Shown here: positions 18,570-27,162 of the stretch, one piece after another | Layout: every line of letters starts with the position of its first letter | How positions within the stretch are numbered: the stretch's first letter is position 1 | Assembly: GCA_903844665.1 (NCBI GenBank) | Contig: CAIMUS010000269.1 | Span: 1-44,410, forward strand | Length of the DNA: 44,410 bases | Reading direction: 5' to 3' | From: an uncultured Pseudomonadota bacterium | GTDB lineage: Bacteria > Pseudomonadota > Gammaproteobacteria > Competibacterales > Competibacteraceae | Made by a program: the position numbers and the translations under genes | The notes under the pieces: model-generated | The model's database searches: none | The model's input: the letters and a program-made list of their open reading frames with translations, nothing else | What the model was told of the DNA's origin: nothing

Positions 18570-18727
18570 TCTGCCATGACAGCCTGGCAACCAACCGCGG
18601 GAGAACCCTTCGAATGCTGACCGCCTGTCGCCCGACCGGCGCATTTTTGTGTTCTTTGTGTTCTTAGCGGTGAATCAGTAAGCTAAGTCACTGCACGGTT
18701 ACCCGCCCCAATTCGGATTGCGACACG

Positions 18728-19642
18728 ATGAATGTGATAACGATAGATTCCGCCCACTCGTCCCACCTGCTGCGGCTGGCCACCTATGCCTCGGTGGCCA
18801 CCGCGCTGGTGCTGATCGCCGGCAAAATCGCCGCCTGGCTGATGACCGGTTCCGTCAGCGTCATGGCCTCACTGGTGGACTCCATGCTGGACGCGGCGGC
18901 GTCCATAGTCAACCTGCTGGCGGTGCGTTACTCCCTGATGCCCCCGGATCGGGACCACCGCTTCGGTCACGGCAAGGCCGAACCGCTGGCCGGCCTCGGT
19001 CAGGCGGCCTTTATCGCCGGTTCCGCCGTATTCCTGACCCTGCAAGCCATAGAGCGCCTGCTGCATCCCCAACCCTTGCGGGATTTGGCGGTCGGCATCG
19101 GCGTCATGGTCTTCGCCATCGCCGCCACCCTGGTGCTGGTGATGTTTCAGCGCCATGTGATCGCGCGCACCAACTCCACCGCCATCCGCGCCGACGCCCT
19201 GCACTATTTCACCGATCTGATCACCAATACGAGCACCATCGTCGCCCTGGTGCTCGCCTATCTGGGCTGGCCGGGGATGGATGCGGTGTTCGCTCTGGGG
19301 ATCGCGGCCTATATCCTCTACAGCGCCTTCCAGATCGGCGTGGAAGCGGTGCAATTATTGATGGATCACGAATTGCCGGAAGACGATAAACGACAGATCG
19401 TCGAGATTGCCAGCCGCCATCCGGCGGTCCGGGGGGTGCATGACCTGCGCACCCGCCGCTCCGGCCAGACCTATTTCATTCAATGTCATCTGGAATTCGA
19501 CGGCGCCATGTCGCTGCAAGCCGCCCATGCGGCCTCCGATGAGGTGTTTTTCGATTTGCAGAAAGCCTTTCCCAACGCCGATGTGATCATCCACGAAGAT
19601 CCCGCCGGCGTCGAAGATCCCGCCCATACCCAGAAGCTCTAA
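18728..19642 (+). CDS. fieF: Cation diffusion facilitator, FieF family
   Basis: A 304-residue inner-membrane transporter exporting divalent metals (Fe2+, Zn2+) in exchange for protons. Metal site A carboxylates appear in 'SLVDSMLDAAAS' (TM2) and 'ALHYFTDLITN' (TM5). The loop 'RDHRFGHGKAEPLAG' is the CDF signature, and the C-terminal cytoplasmic domain ('HDLRTRRSGQTYFIQCHLEF', 'DVIIHEDP') is the ferredoxin-like dimerisation domain. The D...D / H...D pattern is that of FieF, as opposed to ZitB-type proteins. Whether iron or zinc is the physiological substrate is open. Confidence 0.9.
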   Translation: MNVITIDSAHSSHLLRLATYASVATALVLIAGKIAAWLMTGSVSVMASLVDSMLDAAASIVNLLAVRYSLMPPDRDHRFGHGKAEPLAGLGQAAFIAGSAVFLTLQAIERLLHPQPLRDLAVGIGVMVFAIAATLVLVMFQRHVIARTNSTAIRADALHYFTDLITNTSTIVALVLAYLGWPGMDAVFALGIAAYILYSAFQIGVEAVQLLMDHELPEDDKRQIVEIASRHPAVRGVHDLRTRRSGQTYFIQCHLEFDGAMSLQAAHAASDEVFFDLQKAFPNADVIIHEDPAGVEDPAHTQKL

Positions 19643-19663
19643 AGATAATGCCAGGAATTCGCC

Positions 19664-20566
19664 ATGTCCCTGCCCCAGTACGTCAAGATGGTGGAAGTCG
19701 GTCCCCGCGACGGCTTGCAGAACGAACCCAAGCCGGTACCCACCGAAGTCAAAATCGAGTTGATCGACCGCCTGTCCGCAACCGGCCTGCCGGTGGTGGA
19801 AGCGACCAGTTTCGTCTCTCCCAAATGGGTGCCGCAAATGGCCGACAACACGGCGGTATTGACCGGCATCCGGCGCCGGCCGGGAACCTGTTACTCCGTG
19901 CTGACCCCGAATCTGAAAGGCTTCGAGAGCGCCCTCGCCGCCGGCGCCGGGGAAGTGGCGGTATTCGGCGCCGCTTCGGAGAGCTTCTCGCAACGCAATA
20001 TCAATTGCTCCATCGCCGAGAGTCTGGAGCGCTTCGCTCCGATCATGGCGGCGGCGCGGCGGCATGGCGTGCGGGTGCGTGGCTATGTCTCCTGTGTGCT
20101 GGGCTGTCCCTACGAAGGCGGGATCGCGCCCGCGGCGGTGGCCGGGGTGGCCGGGCGGCTGTACGACATGGGTTGCTACGAAATCTCGCTGGGCGACACC
20201 ATCGGCGTCGGCACGCCGGGCAAGGCGCAGGCGATGGTCGAAGCGGTCGCCGCCAGGGTTCCCATCGACAAGCTGGCGGCCCATTTCCATGATACCTACG
20301 GCCAGGCGCTGGCCAATCTCTACGCCGTGCTGCAACTGGGCGTGGCGGTGATCGACAGTTCGGTGGCCGGTCTGGGCGGCTGCCCCTATGCCAAGGGCGC
20401 CTCCGGCAACGTCGCCAGCGAGGATGTGCTGTATCTGCTCGACGGCCTGGGGATAGAAACCGGAGTGGATTTGCCCGGGCTTATCGCCGCCGGGCGCTAT
20501 ATCTCGGATTTTCTGGAGCGCCCTTCCGGTTCCAAGGTAGCCGGGGCATTGGCGGGGAAATGTTGA
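19664..20566 (+). CDS. mvaB: Hydroxymethylglutaryl-CoA lyase
   Basis: A 300-residue TIM-barrel lyase splitting HMG-CoA into acetoacetate and acetyl-CoA, the last step of leucine degradation. '[12 protein letters not shown]' at the N-terminus, '[15 protein letters not shown]' with metal-binding His, and the HMG-CoA lyase signature '[17 protein letters not shown]' with the catalytic Cys are seen. It follows fieF by 21 bases with CCAGGA before the ATG. The other leucine-degradation genes are not in the window. Confidence 0.95.
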   Translation: MSLPQYVKMVEVGPRDGLQNEPKPVPTEVKIELIDRLSATGLPVVEATSFVSPKWVPQMADNTAVLTGIRRRPGTCYSVLTPNLKGFESALAAGAGEVAVFGAASESFSQRNINCSIAESLERFAPIMAAARRHGVRVRGYVSCVLGCPYEGGIAPAAVAGVAGRLYDMGCYEISLGDTIGVGTPGKAQAMVEAVAARVPIDKLAAHFHDTYGQALANLYAVLQLGVAVIDSSVAGLGGCPYAKGASGNVASEDVLYLLDGLGIETGVDLPGLIAAGRYISDFLERPSGSKVAGALAGKC

Positions 20567-20580
20567 TGCAGTTTGCAATA

Positions 20581-20628
20581 TGCACTTTACTATGCACTTT
20601 ACTATGCACTTTACTATGCACTTTACTA
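20581..20628 (+). repeat. 12-bp tandem repeat, four copies
   Basis: TGCACTTTACTA occurs four times in perfect tandem, just after mvaB and just before the MITE-like element. A multiple-of-three unit leaves one frame open, giving an artefactual repetitive peptide; no gene is proposed. Confidence 0.9.
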
Positions 20629-20646
20629 TTCATTTGCAATAATCGA

Positions 20647-20799
20647 CTTACCACCTATCAGTTTGCTTCCAACCCTGGAATCACCGACTGTAGGGCGCAT
20701 TAGCGGAGCGGAGCAGAGCGTAATGCGCCGTATGAGGGGCAGCAGCATAGCGGCGCAATACGCTACGCTATTGCGCCCTACCAACTGATAGGTGTTAAG
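20647..20799. mobile_element. 153-bp MITE-like element with terminal inverted repeats and target duplication
   Basis: The ends are a 17-base inverted repeat with one mismatch (CTTACCACCTATCAGTT at 20647; the right end is the complement of CTTAACACCTATCAGTT). A 10-base direct repeat CAATAATCGA directly abuts both ends (20637-20646 and 20800-20809), as expected for a target-site duplication. Inside is a second inverted repeat, GTAGGGCGCA (20690-20699) and TGCGCCCTAC (20772-20781). There is no coding capacity, so movement would need a transposase supplied elsewhere. Confidence 0.65.
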
Positions 20800-20836
20800 C
20801 AATAATCGAATCTCAAATTGTTGAAGAGCGACAACC

Positions 20837-22426
20837 ATGTCCCAGGTATTTCTGTACGACACCACCCTGCGCGATGGCGCCCAGCGCGAGGATCTTTCCT
20901 TATCGTTGGACGATAAGCTGACCATCGCCCGGAAACTGGATAAATTCGGAGTGCATTACATCGAAGGCGGCTGGCCCGGCTCGAATCCTAAGGATGCCGA
21001 ATTCTTCGTGCGCGTCCGCGAATTGAACCTCAAGCAGGCCCGGATCTCGGCGTTCGGCAGCACCCGCCGCAAGGACAGCCGCTGTGAAGCAGACCCCAAT
21101 CTGCGCGCGCTGGTGGATGCCGCCACCCCCGCCGTGACGCTGGTGGGGAAGAGCTGGGACTTCCATGTGCACCATATCCTAAACGCCACTCTGGAAGAAA
21201 ATCTGGCCATGATTCAGGAGAGCGTGGCCTACATGAAAAGCCTGGGCAAGGAAGTCATTTACGACGCCGAGCATTTTTTCGACGGTTACAAGGCCAATCC
21301 CGCTTACGCCATCGCCACCTTGCAGGCCGCCGCCTCGGGTGGGGCGGACTGGCTGGTGCTGTGCGAGACCAACGGCGGCGCCCTGCCCTGGGAGGTGTGG
21401 GAGATCGTCAGCGCGGTGCGCGCCAAAGTCAACGCTCCCCTGGGGGTCCACGTGCATAACGACAGCGGTTGCGCGGTGGCCAACTCGCTGGCCGCCGTCC
21501 GCGCCGGCTGCACCCAGGTGCAGGGGACTATCAATGGTTATGGCGAGCGGGTCGGCAATGCCGATCTGATCACCATCCTCCCCAACCTGCAACTCAAGAT
21601 GGGGCTGAAAGTCATCGACGATGAGCAATTGCGCGGCCTGACCAAGCTGTCCCGGCTGGTGGCGGAAATCGCCAATCTCAAGCACGACAACCATCAGCCC
21701 TACACCGGGCTTAGCGCTTTCGCCCATAAAGGCGGCATCCATGTGGCCGCCGTGCTCAAGAACGTGACCAGCTATCAGCACATCGACCCGGCGCTGGTGG
21801 GCAATGAAACCCGGGCGCTGGTGTCGGAACTGTCCGGCCGCGGCAATCTGATCTATCAGGCGCGCGCCCATGGGCTGGCTATCACCCCGCAGGAAGCCGA
21901 CCGGGTATTACAGCGAATCAAGGAACTGGAGCACGAAGGCTTTACCTTCGAGGCCGCCGAAGCCTCGGTGGATCTGATGATGCAGCGGGCCAGGCGGAAT
22001 TATCGGGCGCCCTTCGACCTGATCGATTTTATGGCCTTGGTAGAGCATCGCCAGGGCCGCGGCCTGGTGGCGGAGGCTATGGTCAAGGTGCGTATCGATG
22101 AGGAGGTCAGACTGACCGCCGCCGAAGGCGACGGTCCGGTGGATGCCCTGGCCCAGGCGCTGCGTAAGGCGCTGGTCGATGTCTACCCGCAACTGCAATC
22201 GGTGCGCCTGACCGATTACAAGGTCCGCATCCTGAACAGCGATAAGGGGACCGGCGCCACGACGCGGGTACTGATCAACTTCCACGACGGCGATCGTTCC
22301 TGGACTACGGTGGGCGCCAGCAGCAATATCATCGACGCCAGTTGGCGAGCCTTGTCGGACAGCATGGAGTATGCCCTGCTGCCGGCGCAGGAACAGGAAG
22401 AAGCGCCGCTGGCGGCGGCTTCTTAA
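20837..22426 (+). CDS. cimA: (R)-citramalate synthase
   Basis: A 529-residue enzyme condensing pyruvate and acetyl-CoA to citramalate, the threonine-independent route to isoleucine. The catalytic barrel has 'LYDTTLRDGAQREDLSL' with Arg and Asp ligands and 'LGVHVHNDSGCAVANSL' with the metal HxH; 'HKGGIHVAAVLKN' is in the linker. The C-terminal ~130 residues form a LeuA-type regulatory domain, probably for isoleucine feedback. 'FGSTRRK' and 'EGGWPGSNPKD' distinguish it from 2-isopropylmalate and homocitrate synthases. It stands 270 bases after mvaB, separated by the tandem repeat and MITE. Confidence 0.94.
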   Translation: MSQVFLYDTTLRDGAQREDLSLSLDDKLTIARKLDKFGVHYIEGGWPGSNPKDAEFFVRVRELNLKQARISAFGSTRRKDSRCEADPNLRALVDAATPAVTLVGKSWDFHVHHILNATLEENLAMIQESVAYMKSLGKEVIYDAEHFFDGYKANPAYAIATLQAAASGGADWLVLCETNGGALPWEVWEIVSAVRAKVNAPLGVHVHNDSGCAVANSLAAVRAGCTQVQGTINGYGERVGNADLITILPNLQLKMGLKVIDDEQLRGLTKLSRLVAEIANLKHDNHQPYTGLSAFAHKGGIHVAAVLKNVTSYQHIDPALVGNETRALVSELSGRGNLIYQARAHGLAITPQEADRVLQRIKELEHEGFTFEAAEASVDLMMQRARRNYRAPFDLIDFMALVEHRQGRGLVAEAMVKVRIDEEVRLTAAEGDGPVDALAQALRKALVDVYPQLQSVRLTDYKVRILNSDKGTGATTRVLINFHDGDRSWTTVGASSNIIDASWRALSDSMEYALLPAQEQEEAPLAAAS

Positions 22427-22479
22427 GAGGGAACCAGCCGGCGGGAACGCCGGCGTTCCCGGATTCGGAGGAGGCGCTG

Positions 22480-22677
22480 ATGAGCGGCACTTATCTGGTG
22501 TGTGATCTGTGCGGAAACTTCGGTCCGCCCGCCGGTTTTTTCTTCAAGGACGGCGTGAGGATGTGCTATGAGTGCTACTTCGGCGAGCGAATTCCTGAAG
22601 GCAACGTCGCGGAACCCGCCCCCGAGGAGAACCAGGATGAACCGGGACCAGTGAAAAGCATTTCTACAAACAACTGA
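22480..22677 (+). CDS. Small double-CxxC zinc-ribbon protein
   Basis: 65 residues: 'CDLC' near residue 9 and 'CYEC' near residue 29 would bind one zinc ion; the C-terminal half is acidic and disordered. The ATG follows GGAGGAGG. A perfect 18-bp palindrome (22443-22460, GGGAACGCCGGCGTTCCC) lies between the cimA stop and this gene. Function unknown; it is not a recognised family to me. Confidence 0.65.
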   Translation: MSGTYLVCDLCGNFGPPAGFFFKDGVRMCYECYFGERIPEGNVAEPAPEENQDEPGPVKSISTNN

Positions 22678-22703
22678 TTGCCAAGGCGGATGCCAGATTT
22701 GCT

Positions 22704-22868
22704 ATGCGGGTAATTCCAGAATCCGAAGCGTGGCTGCACACGCCGGAGATGTGCGAGCGGCTCGCTCAGGCGACGCAATGGATGAAACAACATCCACCTG
22801 CGGAAACCGATATCGATGAGTTCCTGGCCCGCATCGAAGAACAACGCCGTATCAAGGATGCACAATGA
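22704..22868 (+). CDS. Small acidic protein, possible antitoxin of a decayed pair
   Basis: A 54-residue frame, 'MRVIPESEAWLHTPEMCERL' then 'QHPPAETDIDEFLARIEEQ', with good helix and charge pattern. Its stop overlaps the ATG of the next frame (ATGA, 22865-22868), an arrangement typical of two-gene modules. The frame is open upstream to about 22643, so the true start may be earlier. I do not recognise the family; the antitoxin idea rests only on size and the coupled neighbour. Confidence 0.4.
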   Translation: MRVIPESEAWLHTPEMCERLAQATQWMKQHPPAETDIDEFLARIEEQRRIKDAQ

Positions 22869-22947
22869 GCGGTCGTATTCTCCATCGACCTCAATCTGCC
22901 CGCCTTGCAGGACGACCTGTTCAATCTGGAGGCCGGTGAATACCGTC
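22865..22947 (+). pseudogene. Frameshifted, truncated partner gene at the array junction
   Basis: From ATG 22865 the frame soon ends at a TGA, but the next frame reads 'VVFSIDLNLPALQDDL' and 'FNLEAGEYRQ', a plausible protein start. Removing one G after ATGAGC would join them as 'MSVVFSIDLNLP'. The sequence then runs straight into the attC site at 22948, so the rest of the gene is missing. Read as the truncated second gene of a two-gene module. Confidence 0.45.
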
Positions 22948-23001
22948 AGCTAACGACTCCGCTCACCGGCGCGCAGCGTCCGGTGCAGCGGATAGTTAGG
23001 C
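22948..23001 (-). other. attC site d (end of pyrF cassette; array boundary)
   Basis: Minus strand: R'' GCCTAAC, L'' GCTGCACCGG, L' CCGGTGAGC, R' GTTAGCT. L'' has one base (G) more than the complement of L', the extrahelical base that sets attC polarity. R' departs from GTTRRRY in one position, as expected where its distal part is chromosomal. Confidence 0.75.
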
Positions 23002-23706
23002 TATAGCGTCTGCCATTTGATCCTGTATTTGTTTTACAACAGAAACAGGATCGCTTGAATTACGAATAGGACGCCCAACAACAACATAATCCGCGCCATT
23101 ACGAATGGCCTGATAAGCTGATGCAATTCTTTTCTGGTCGTCCTCTTGAATAACATCGTTTGTTCCAGGACGAATTCCGGGAGTCACGATTAGGAATCGA
23201 TCGCCCAATCCTTCCCGTAAGCGCGGGACTTCCAGCCCTGATGAAATAATACCATCACATCCAATGCTTAATGCTTTCTTGGCTCGATGATAAACCAAAT
23301 CTGCAATAGTCCCAGTAAATCCCATTTCCAGCATATCCGACTCATCAAAGCTGGTAAGCACGGTAACAGCAAGAATTTTAGCTCCATTACGTTCCTGCAC
23401 CGCTGCTCGCAATATAAGATCATTACCGTGGACAGTAATAAAGGTTGCCCCTCTGTTCTTTAGCTCTCGTACTGCGAGAGCTACAGTCTCAGGAATATCA
23501 AAGAACTTTAGATCAACCATGACCTTATGCCCACGTTTCAAGATCGTATCGATGGCGGGGAACCATTCTGCTAAGAACAGTTGCAACCCCACCTTGTAAA
23601 AGCGAACATGATCGCCGAGGAGGTCTAACCACCGCTCGGCTTCGCTCAGCGAATCCACGTCAAGCGCAAAGATGAGGCGCTCGTTCAAAGGGATATTTTT
23701 CGACAT
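22996..23706 (-). CDS. pyrF: Orotidine 5'-phosphate decarboxylase, cassette-borne
   Basis: A 236-residue TIM-barrel enzyme making UMP from OMP. Catalytic Lys/Asp array 'VMVDLKFFDIPETV' is intact (D-x-K-x-x-D), with 'LIFALDV' at strand 1, 'VTPGIRPG' and 'DYVVVGRPI' (phosphate site) at the end. The family usually has His where the second Phe of KFFD stands. I chose ATG 23706 ('MSKNIPLNERL'); a GTG at 23736 would add 10 residues. The stop TAA is part of the R'' box of attC d. Its GC content (about 45% by eye) is far below cimA. A core pyrimidine gene in a cassette is unusual; it could be a second copy or the only one. Confidence 0.93.
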   Translation of the reverse strand: MSKNIPLNERLIFALDVDSLSEAERWLDLLGDHVRFYKVGLQLFLAEWFPAIDTILKRGHKVMVDLKFFDIPETVALAVRELKNRGATFITVHGNDLILRAAVQERNGAKILAVTVLTSFDESDMLEMGFTGTIADLVYHRAKKALSIGCDGIISSGLEVPRLREGLGDRFLIVTPGIRPGTNDVIQEDDQKRIASAYQAIRNGADYVVVGRPIRNSSDPVSVVKQIQDQMADAIA

Positions 23707-23848
23707 TTCAACAACCTGCTTGGTTAGTGGCGTCACTATGATGATTTTTTGTGTCGTCGCAGCCTACGAAAAAATAGCGCGATGCGCATCAAACAAAATA
23801 GGATAATCTAACCATACCGAAAAACTCAATATATAAAAGGCCGAACGC

Positions 23849-24393
<545 letters not shown>

Positions 24394-24446
24394 CTATACC
24401 ATAATAACGATGTGTCCCAACTTCGTGCAAGGAGAGCATCGCGAAT

Positions 24447-24505
24447 GCCTAACGATCTAAGCTCAGCCGCGCGCGTAGCGCGTCGGCTGCATGCTTTTGT
24501 TAGGG
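24447..24505 (-). other. attC site b (end of first DUF2442 cassette)
   Basis: Minus strand: R'' CCCTAAC, then GCATGCAGCCG as L'', L' CGGCTGAGC, R' GTTAGGC. It shares its entire R'-L' half with site c, so the two cassettes came from integrons of one attC type. Confidence 0.85.
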
Positions 24506-24543
24506 CTATCGTAATAAATCGAGGCTGGCCCATTTTTCGGCCC

Positions 24544-24816
24544 TCAAGCAGCCTCTCGCCCTGACTTATGGAGCGCATCGCTATTTACCAGTTTTTGTCT
24601 CAAGGACTCGGTCCCTAGCTCCAATCCATTCGGCCAACATAATGCGCCCATCTCGATAAAACAACGGGCGAAATAAATTGGATCACGTAGAGGTTCCAGC
24701 AGACTTCCCGTACGTTGCAAAGACGGCTTGAAATCCAGTTCGCCCCAGGAATGATCGGAGAAAACCAGCTTCAAACGAAAACCGAATTGAGGAGTGGCTT
24801 GGATGAGCTTAATCAT
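24544..24816 (-). CDS. DUF2442 protein, cassette 1 (putative antitoxin)
   Basis: 90 residues from ATG 24816: 'MIKLIQATPQFGFRLKLVFSDHSWGELDF...' is the DUF2442 pattern, with 'LRDPIYFARCFIEMGALCWPNGLEL' in the C-terminal half (24680-24590 region). Same length as the cassette 2 homologue but clearly divergent. It overlaps the stop of the upstream DUF4160 gene by 8 bases and ends 38 bases before R'' of attC b. Confidence 0.85.
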   Translation of the reverse strand: MIKLIQATPQFGFRLKLVFSDHSWGELDFKPSLQRTGSLLEPLRDPIYFARCFIEMGALCWPNGLELGTESLRQKLVNSDALHKSGREAA

Positions 24817-25075
24817 TGTCGGCTCCGGATATGTGTTCAAGCGGTTCAAATTGTTGGGCGAGCATCCAGTTATACCGAAGTTCGTCTTTATGTTCCAGAC
24901 ACCATTCCCGCACGATATAGGCTGCTCGGCGTGGTAAATGCCCTTTGATTATCGTGCCTGTGTCGATTTCGATGAAGGCTTCATGGCCTTGGTATTCGGC
25001 ATGAACATGGGGCGGAGGATGATCATCATGATACATGCGAATGGTAATACCAAAAAAGTAAGAAATGATCGGCAT
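24809..25075 (-). CDS. DUF4160 protein, cassette 1 (putative toxin)
   Basis: 88 residues: 'MPIISYFFGITIRMYHDDH' then 'PPPHVHAEYQGHEAFIEID', with 'GHLPRRAAYIVREWCLEHKDEL' and a C-terminal 'NWMLAQQFEPLEHI'. The P-H-V-H motif marks DUF4160. Same gene order as cassette 2 (DUF4160 then DUF2442). It is preceded on its strand by 370 bases of repeats and attC a. Confidence 0.88.
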   Translation of the reverse strand: MPIISYFFGITIRMYHDDHPPPHVHAEYQGHEAFIEIDTGTIIKGHLPRRAAYIVREWCLEHKDELRYNWMLAQQFEPLEHISGADND

Positions 25076-25163
25076 ATCCAGAGTTTACAGATGCTTACGA
25101 ATCAAAAAGCCAGAACGGACTCGCTTAAGGCGTATTGCGGCGAATGGGCCAAACATACACATG

Positions 25164-25302
25164 CGGCGCAATACACCTGACAGCTATTGCGCCTAAACCT
25201 GTGTAGGATGTACCGACGAAGGAGGCGCATCAATCGAGTCACGCGAATGATGCGCTTCGTTCCTCAGCGCATCCTACGCGGGCTCAGCGCATCCTACGCG
25301 GG
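25164..25302. repeat. REP-like hairpins and a 20-bp tandem duplication inside cassette 1
   Basis: GTAGGATG at 25203-25210 pairs with CATCCTAC around 25270-25277 within a longer imperfect inverted repeat of about 29 bases per arm; a smaller GGCGCAATA/TATTGCGCC pair lies at 25164-25192. A 20-base unit (CTCAGCGCATCCTACGCGGG) is exactly duplicated at 25263-25282 and 25283-25302. No convincing gene exists from 25076 to 25443. Confidence 0.6.
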
Positions 25303-25443
25303 CTTTTTCAACTTGTCACCCGCCGGATGCTTCCGCCACACAAGGTCACCGCCAGGAGACGCCCGAAGGCAAGACAGCTTAAGCAAAGACGGGGTGGCAT
25401 TGAGCAGTCCAGTCGGTCGGTTGAAAGGAGAAAAATCCCACCC

Positions 25444-25500
25444 GCCCTAACGCCAAGTTCACCGGGAGCGTAAGCGATCCGGTGGAACGTATAGTTGGGC
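25444..25500 (-). other. attC site a (upstream border of the array)
   Basis: Minus strand: R'' GCCCAAC, L'' GTTCCACCGG, L' CCGGTGAAC, R' GTTAGGG. L'' has one extra C relative to the complement of L'. It would belong to a cassette lying between 25451 and the lytic transglycosylase gene, but no gene is recognisable there. Confidence 0.85.
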
Positions 25501-25540
25501 AAATATCGTTATTTGACAATCGGACGCAAAAAATAGTTGG

Positions 25541-25654
25541 TAGTGTAAATTTTCCAGTGATGGGAACGTTTAGGTACTACCTGTAGTGTTGTCTTTTTCC
25601 TTGCTATACAAGATAGCGTATCAACTTATCTCCATCACTGAAAAATTTACACTA
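25541..25654. repeat. 114-bp element with 23-bp inverted repeats
   Basis: Left arm 25541-25563 (TAGTGTAAATTTTCCAGTGA...) and right arm 25632-25654 are complementary at 22 of 23 positions. The interior is 68 bases without coding capacity. The GTGTAAA ends recall IS256-type insertion sequences, so it may be a deletion derivative; this is inference. The remaining gap to 25913 holds no supported gene. Confidence 0.55.
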
Positions 25655-25913
25655 AGCTCTATTTTGCTAGCAGAGTTTTTGTACCCACCCTCACGCTACC
25701 ACAATGCGGAATGCAGTCGCTTTAACCATGTGGACGCACATGATTCTTCTCGCGGCGCAATTCGACAATGCCATAACGCGCCATGGATCTTATCCAGGAT
25801 CCCGGCCAGCCGCCGGCACAATTACCGTGAGTCAGCCACCGTAGGGGACTGGTGAAAACCCTCTATCACGACGATCACCATCGAAACTGTTGCATCAGGT
25901 CCGTCGGCCGCTC

Positions 25914-27122
25914 TCACTGCTGCGCAACCCCACGATTGGGCGTACCCGCCGGCAGCCAGATTTCCGTTCCCGCCGGCACCGGCACCCGGTCGGCGTCAGC
26001 CGCATCCGTCCAGGCGTTGTTGAGCGCAATCAACTGCGATCGATCCACGCCGTAATAACGCGCTATCTCCGATACCGGCATCGTCTGCTGTAAGACCACC
26101 CGCTCTCCACTGAGCGGCGGCTCGTAATGCAGGCCCTCCGGAAAGAAGCGCTGAGGTTGGCTGGCTATGTCGCGGGCCGCCAGAAACTCGGTATAAAAAT
26201 TACGGGAAGCAAAGCCGAACTGGGGGCTATCGTAGTTATTGACGATGCGGACAATGTCGGCGCCGTGATAGTCCTTGGCGCGCTGCATGCCGCCGATGCC
26301 ATGATTGTAGGAGGTCACCGTCAGCGGCCAACTGCCCAACAGGCCATGGGCATAACGCAGATAACGGGCCGCGCCCTGCGCCGATGCGACCGGGTCGAGG
26401 CGCTCATCCATGGCCGCATTCACCGTCATGAAGCGCTGCGCCGCCGCGCGGGTGAACTGCCAGACGCCGACTGCGCCGGCGGAAGAACGCGCCTGATTGC
26501 GGAACGAGGATTCCACATGCGGCAGATAGGCGAGATCTTCGGGCAGGCCGGCACGGCGGAAGATTTCCCGGAACCGGGCATCGTAGCGCCCGCTGATTTC
26601 CAAACCACGCTTGAAGCGCTCCCGCTGGCCCCGCTGTGCCCGCAGCCGCTCGCTGGCGCCATAAACGGCGTTGGTGCCGCCGCTCCTGGCGATGTAGGCG
26701 ATCAGGGCCTTGTCATTATCGTCCAGGGTCAGACCGGTGGCCAGCTTGCTCTGCACCATTTGCAGCCGGTATTTCCAGGCATCCCGCCGACCGCGTATCA
26801 GTTCCTGTTGCTCGGGCGTATAGCTTTCATAAGCGCCGCCGGGCAAATCGACGACCTCATACACGATGTTCATATATCTGTCGTCGTGCAAGGCCACCTG
26901 GGAAAGGTTCCAAACGCCGTAGACGTTGCGCCAGAAAGCGACCTGCGATTCCAGTTCCGGCGGCCTGGGAAACACCCCGCTGCTGCCATAGTAAGGCAGG
27001 TTCCCGGCGGTGGGCCACTGTTCCTGAATCGTTGCGGTAGCCGGCGGGCGGCCGCTGGAACAGGCGGCCAGCAACGCCAGGGCCAGAGCACTGATAAAGC
27101 CTTGTAGTAACCTATGGATCAT
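25914..27122 (-). CDS. Membrane-bound lytic transglycosylase lipoprotein with LysM
   Basis: About 402 residues. Lipobox 'LALALLAACSSG', then a helical region, an SLT domain with catalytic Glu in 'YLPHVESSFRNQARSSAGAV' and 'GVWQFTRAAAQRFM', 'SYNHGIGGMQRAKD', and a C-terminal LysM-like module ('MPVSEIARYYGVDRSQLIALNNAW'; 26080-26010). It cleaves peptidoglycan with 1,6-anhydro product and resembles MltD. I chose ATG 27122, which follows AGGGGAGA. It follows gspN by 40 bases on the same strand and could open the wall for the type II secretion system, which is inference. Confidence 0.88.
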   Translation of the reverse strand: MIHRLLQGFISALALALLAACSSGRPPATATIQEQWPTAGNLPYYGSSGVFPRPPELESQVAFWRNVYGVWNLSQVALHDDRYMNIVYEVVDLPGGAYESYTPEQQELIRGRRDAWKYRLQMVQSKLATGLTLDDNDKALIAYIARSGGTNAVYGASERLRAQRGQRERFKRGLEISGRYDARFREIFRRAGLPEDLAYLPHVESSFRNQARSSAGAVGVWQFTRAAAQRFMTVNAAMDERLDPVASAQGAARYLRYAHGLLGSWPLTVTSYNHGIGGMQRAKDYHGADIVRIVNNYDSPQFGFASRNFYTEFLAARDIASQPQRFFPEGLHYEPPLSGERVVLQQTMPVSEIARYYGVDRSQLIALNNAWTDAADADRVPVPAGTEIWLPAGTPNRGVAQQ

Positions 27123-27162
27123 GCGAACAATTCTCCCCTGATGAGCGCCCAAGCCGGGCAGA

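Noticed and set aside
20581-20628. Possible CRISPR-like array
   Set aside because: Units are directly adjacent with no spacers.
20573-20788. Repetitive frame 'MQYALYYALYYALYY'
   Set aside because: Produced by the 12-bp tandem repeat running into the MITE-like element; no ribosome site or family.
25308-25502. 64-codon minus frame starting 'MPNYTFHRIAYAPGEL'
   Set aside because: It begins inside attC a; attC sequences often give such artefactual starts, and the rest shows no family pattern.
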